Source: Lautropia sp.
Lineage (GTDB): Bacteria; Pseudomonadota; Gammaproteobacteria; Burkholderiales; Burkholderiaceae_E
Direction: 5' to 3'
Length of the DNA stretch: 60,377 nt
Assembly (NCBI GenBank): GCA_030523825.1
Contig: JAUNHU010000006.1
Span: 1-60,377, forward strand
The notes below the pieces were generated by a model, which worked only from the letters and a program-made list of their open reading frames with translations, was not told where the DNA came from and ran no database searches. The position numbers were made by a program, and so were the translations under genes. Positions 57,247-60,377 of the stretch are shown here, piece by piece (position 1 is the stretch's first letter; every line of letters begins with the position of its first letter).

Positions 57247-58686
57247 TCAGGGACGGCTGTAGCTGCGTTCGCGGCTGCGAAGCGCGTCGGCCGCAGCGGC
57301 ACGGCCATCAAACTGATTGCCGGTGCTGGCGGGCTGCGGCGTGCGGGTGCTGACCGGTGCCTGTTCGACGGCTGCGTCACTGCGCTGGCTGCCCGGCGTG
57401 GGCGTGCTGCCGACACGCGGCTTGGCGCCCGCCTTTTCGAGCAGCTTGTCGAGCGGCAGGTAGAGCATGTTGCCATTGCCCTGACGGGAATCGAGGTAGA
57501 CCTTCGAGGTGTTGGAGAAGATCTGCTGCATGGTTTCCAGGTACATCCGCTCGCGCGTGACTTCCGGCGCGTTGGCGTATTGGGTGAGGATCTGGTCGAA
57601 GCGCAGCGCATCACCCTGTGCCTGGGCAACCACACGGGCCCGATAGGCCTGGGCTTCGAGCACCAGACGGTCGGCCGTGCCGCGGGCACGCGGGATCACG
57701 TCGTTGGCATAGGCCTGCCCCTCGTTGATGAGGCGCTGGCGATCCTGGTCGGCCTTGTTGGCGTCTTCAAAGGCGGCCTGCACCTGCTCGGGCGGCTGTA
57801 CCTGCTGGATGGTGAGGTCCACCACCTGAATGCCGAGGCGATAGCGGTCGAGGATGCCCTGTGTCATCGTCTGGGCATCTTCGGCAACCTGGGCCTTGTC
57901 CTCATAGAGAACCTCGTCGGTGCCACGACGCCCCACCACTTCCCGCATGGCCGATTCGGCCACCTGGCGGATCAGTTCCTCGCCGCCGGTGGAGAGGTTG
58001 TTCTGGTAGAGGAAGTCTTCGGGGCTGGAGATGCGGTACTGCACCGCGAACTGCATGTCGACGATGCTCTGATCCTTGGTGAGGATGAGCGATTCCTTCG
58101 TGACCTTGTTGCGCACCGAATTGCGATAGCCGACCTCGGTCTGGCGCAGGCGCGAGCGGTCGACGATCTGGTGGGTTTCGAAGGGGTATGGCAGGTTCCA
58201 CTGGATACCGGCTTCGGTACTGATGCGGGAGAACTTGCCGAAGCGCTGGACGACGGCCACCTGCCCTTCCTGCACGGTGTAGAAGCCCGTGGCCAGCCAC
58301 AGGGCGCCACCGATGACGATGGCTGCACCGGCCCCCATGACCAACCCGCGGCCGCTGAAGGACGGACCCTTCGGGCCAGAGGGGCCCCGACCAGCCCCCA
58401 TGCCCCCACGACCACCGCCCTTGCCGCCGAACATGCCGTTGAAGCGGTTGCTGAGATCCTGCCAGAACTCGTCGAGATCGGGCGGGCCTTCCGGAGGACG
58501 CTGCTGTGGCGGACGCTCGTGGCGCGGCTGCTGGGGTTGCTGCGGCTCGGGAGCGGGCGGAGGAACCTGCACGGGGGGGCGCTGCGGCTGGGTGGGAGCA
58601 TCTGGCGCCGGTGCCGGCGATGGCTCAGGGGTGCCGTCACCGCCCCTGGCGCTGCGGCCCCAGCCCGAATCGTCGTTCGTGGACAT
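57247..58686 (-). CDS. hflK: HflK, SPFH-domain modulator of FtsH
   Basis: 479 aa from ATG 58686. Cytoplasmic N-terminus of about 110 residues, first Pro/Gln-rich then Gly-rich, with the DLDEFWQDLSNRFNGMF motif; one TM helix (MGAGAAIVIGGALWLATGF); SPFH domain (VQEGQVAVVQRFGKF); helical C-terminus. It pairs with HflC. The Pro-rich N-terminus is longer than in E. coli. Confidence 0.95.
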   Translation of the reverse strand: MSTNDDSGWGRSARGGDGTPEPSPAPAPDAPTQPQRPPVQVPPPAPEPQQPQQPRHERPPQQRPPEGPPDLDEFWQDLSNRFNGMFGGKGGGRGGMGAGRGPSGPKGPSFSGRGLVMGAGAAIVIGGALWLATGFYTVQEGQVAVVQRFGKFSRISTEAGIQWNLPYPFETHQIVDRSRLRQTEVGYRNSVRNKVTKESLILTKDQSIVDMQFAVQYRISSPEDFLYQNNLSTGGEELIRQVAESAMREVVGRRGTDEVLYEDKAQVAEDAQTMTQGILDRYRLGIQVVDLTIQQVQPPEQVQAAFEDANKADQDRQRLINEGQAYANDVIPRARGTADRLVLEAQAYRARVVAQAQGDALRFDQILTQYANAPEVTRERMYLETMQQIFSNTSKVYLDSRQGNGNMLYLPLDKLLEKAGAKPRVGSTPTPGSQRSDAAVEQAPVSTRTPQPASTGNQFDGRAAAADALRSRERSYSRP

Positions 58687-58745
58687 CGTGGTGCAAATTC
58701 CTGCGAGTTGAAGGGGTTTGCGAATGAGGTTGAAGACAAGACATG

Positions 58746-58770
58746 GCCACCTGCCCGTGAGACAGGTGGC
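58746..58770 (-). other. Hairpin between hflX and hflK
   Basis: GCCACCTG, 9-base loop, CAGGTGGC: a perfect 8-bp stem in the 106-base gap. On the minus strand a mixed T-rich stretch follows. Possibly a partial terminator. Confidence 0.5.
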
Positions 58771-58792
58771 ACGGATTCTGCGATGCGCCGGA

Positions 58793-60121
58793 CTATGGCT
58801 CCTGTCCGACCGGGGCAACCGGCTCGGCAACAGGGGCGGGATCGGCATCTTCGCCAGCGGGCGAGGTTTGCTGCGCGGGGACGGGCAGTGCCGGATCGTC
58901 ACCCTCTTCCAGGAAGGCGTCTTCCGCGGCAAGCCCTTCGCCGGGCGACCCGTCTTCGTCAACCGCCTCGTCGAAATGCCACGAGGAGGCTTCGTTGCCC
59001 GCAGCCCCGGCACGCTCGGCCAGCACGTTACGCAGGGCATCGATGCCCTCGCCGGTGACGGCGCTCAACGCCAGGCCGCTGATCCTACCATAGGCATCAT
59101 GCCGGACCTCGGGCGGAAGGTTCGTCTGGTCGATCTTGTTGAAGATCATCAGCTGTTCGACCTCGCCCGCACCGATTTCGCGGATGACCTCGTTGACCAC
59201 CGCTATCTGGCGCTCACGATCCGGCGAGCCGGCGTCGACCACATGCAGCAGCAGGTCGGCCTCGGCCGTTTCTTCGAGGGTGGCCCGGAATGCTGCCACC
59301 AGCCCGTGCGGCAGGTCGCGGATGAAACCGACGGTGTCCGACAGGATGATCTCGTCGCCGCCATCGAGCCGCAGCCGGCGGGTGAGCGGATCGAGGGTGG
59401 CAAAGAGCTGGTCGGCCGCATAGGTGCCGGCCCGCGTCAGCCGGTTGAACAGCGTGGACTTTCCGGCGTTGGTGTAGCCAACGAGCGAGACGCGCAGTGC
59501 ATCGCCCCGCTGGCGTGAACGCCGCCGGGTGCGCCGCTGGCGCTCGACCTTCTGCAGGCGCGCCCGCACGCGCCGGATCTTGTCGTCGATCATCCGGCGG
59601 TCGAGTTCGAGCTGGGTTTCGCCGGGACCGCCGCGCACGCCGATGCCGCCGCGCTGCCGCTCCAGGTGGGACCACATGCGCACGAGCCGGGATGCCTGAT
59701 GCTGCAGGCGCGCGAGTTCGACCTGTAGCTTGCCCTCGTTGCTGCGGGCTCGTTGCGAGAAGATCTCGATGATCAGCTCGGTGCGGTCGCCGACCTGCAC
59801 CTTCCAGAGGCGTTCGAGGTTGCGCTGCTGGATGGCACTGATGGGGTGGTCGAAGATGACCAGCCCGATCTTCTCGGCCCGGATCTGTTCTCCGATGCGC
59901 TCGGCCGCGCCCGAGCCCAGATAGTAGGCCGGGTCGGGACGCGGGCGACGGAACACCTCACGCAGCACCGGCGTCAGGCCGGCCGAGCGGGACAGCGTGT
60001 CGAGTTCGTCGAGATCTTCGGGACCGAGGCGTGCGCCCTGGGTGGCGACGGCCAGCAGGGCGACCCGGTCAGGCCGCGGGGCGTTCGGGTCGTGCTGGTT
60101 GGCGACGTATTGGTGCTTCAG
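58793..60121 (-). CDS. hflX: HflX, ribosome-associated GTPase (CTG start proposed)
   Basis: 442 aa if started at CTG 60121. The GTPase core is clear: [18 protein letters not shown] (G1), [15 protein letters not shown] (G2), [18 protein letters not shown] (G3), and IFNKIDQTN (G4). The N-terminal HflX domain needs [20 protein letters not shown] and the residues up to [10 protein letters not shown], which lie upstream of the first GTG (59968). No ATG, GTG or TTG exists between that GTG and the preceding in-frame stop, so CTG 60121, overlapping the hfq stop with GAGGGTGG about 8 bases before, is the best start. The C-terminus is Pro/Ala/Glu-rich. Confidence 0.9.
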   Translation of the reverse strand: MKHQYVANQHDPNAPRPDRVALLAVATQGARLGPEDLDELDTLSRSAGLTPVLREVFRRPRPDPAYYLGSGAAERIGEQIRAEKIGLVIFDHPISAIQQRNLERLWKVQVGDRTELIIEIFSQRARSNEGKLQVELARLQHQASRLVRMWSHLERQRGGIGVRGGPGETQLELDRRMIDDKIRRVRARLQKVERQRRTRRRSRQRGDALRVSLVGYTNAGKSTLFNRLTRAGTYAADQLFATLDPLTRRLRLDGGDEIILSDTVGFIRDLPHGLVAAFRATLEETAEADLLLHVVDAGSPDRERQIAVVNEVIREIGAGEVEQLMIFNKIDQTNLPPEVRHDAYGRISGLALSAVTGEGIDALRNVLAERAGAAGNEASSWHFDEAVDEDGSPGEGLAAEDAFLEEGDDPALPVPAQQTSPAGEDADPAPVAEPVAPVGQEP

Positions 60122-60354
60122 TGTGAGCCACCCTCAGGCTGGAACTCGATGGCGCGACTGGGCACGACCGTGGAGATGGCGTGCTTGTAGACCATCTGCG
60201 TGACGGTGTTGCGCAGCAGCACCACGTACTGGTCGAAGGACTCGATCTGCCCCTGGAGCTTGATGCCGTTGACCAGATAGATGGAGACGGGCACGTGTTC
60301 CTTGCGGAGCTGATTGAGGAACGGGTCTTGAAGCTGTTGGCCTTTGTTGCTCAT
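60118..60354 (-). CDS. hfq: Hfq, RNA chaperone
   Basis: 78 aa Sm-like hexamer subunit that pairs small RNAs with mRNAs. [40 protein letters not shown] and the Sm2 [11 protein letters not shown] are canonical, with a short tail [12 protein letters not shown] 60354 lies 23 bases from the window end. Its stop overlaps the proposed hflX start by three bases. Confidence 0.97.
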   Translation of the reverse strand: MSNKGQQLQDPFLNQLRKEHVPVSIYLVNGIKLQGQIESFDQYVVLLRNTVTQMVYKHAISTVVPSRAIEFQPEGGSH

Positions 60355-60377
60355 GATGTTCTTCTGATGATTGATGT

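Overview
The window looks like a chromosomal segment of a betaproteobacterium, probably order Burkholderiales. The base composition is GC-rich. Three gene orders are typical of that group: hfq-hflX-hflK-hflC-DUF2065-hisZ-purA, iscR-iscS-iscU-iscA-hscB-hscA-fdx behind a low-molecular-weight phosphatase, and recJ near prfB-lysS. Many proteins carry Ala/Pro/Ser-rich low-complexity inserts, which recalls Lautropia-like lineages, but the genus cannot be fixed from sequence alone. I found no insertion sequence, prophage, CRISPR array or rRNA.

Layout. 1-1444 (-): lolC and the start of lolD. 1629-8087 (+): an RpfE-like gene, recJ, a secreted GH50 (agarase-like) protein and a YdhF-like aldo/keto reductase. 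8088-12256: an AT-rich leader with a possible attenuator or small RNA, then three ATGA-coupled genes for a single-TM protein, a degenerate sensor kinase and a DASS-type transporter. 12509-18694 (+): glycerate kinase, a secreted PEBP-like protein, prfB with its programmed frameshift, lysS, a TfoX-C-like protein and a lipoprotein. 18732-19499 (-): a LuxR-type receptor with no LuxI in the window. 20030-26817 (-): the Isc iron-sulfur cluster operon and a phosphatase. 27007-29190 (-): uvrB. 29983-34750 (+): aromatic aminotransferase, tRNA-Asn, phosphoglucomutase and a TehB-type methyltransferase.

34944-51564 (-) is a run of 16 genes read toward lower coordinates behind a B12 riboswitch at about 51728-52100. 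It contains cobB/cbiA, cobU, cbiF, cbiX, cbiC, cbiD, cbiET, cbiL, cbiG, cobE/cbiG-C, cbiM-like, cbiH, a [2Fe-2S] ferredoxin, cbiB, a threonine-phosphate decarboxylase and a MenA-like prenyltransferase. CbiX, CbiD and CbiG point to the early-cobalt (oxygen-independent) corrin route. Genes for CbiJ, CbiP, CobS, CobT, the adenosyltransferase and uroporphyrinogen methylation are absent from the window.

52156-52846 (+) holds two tiny single-TM proteins that appear to be paralogs. 52874-60354 (-) is a phosphoribosyltransferase followed by the purA-hisZ-DUF2065-hflC-hflK-hflX-hfq group. The hflX reading frame there has no ATG, GTG or TTG that would give a full-length protein; a CTG overlapping the hfq stop is the best start.
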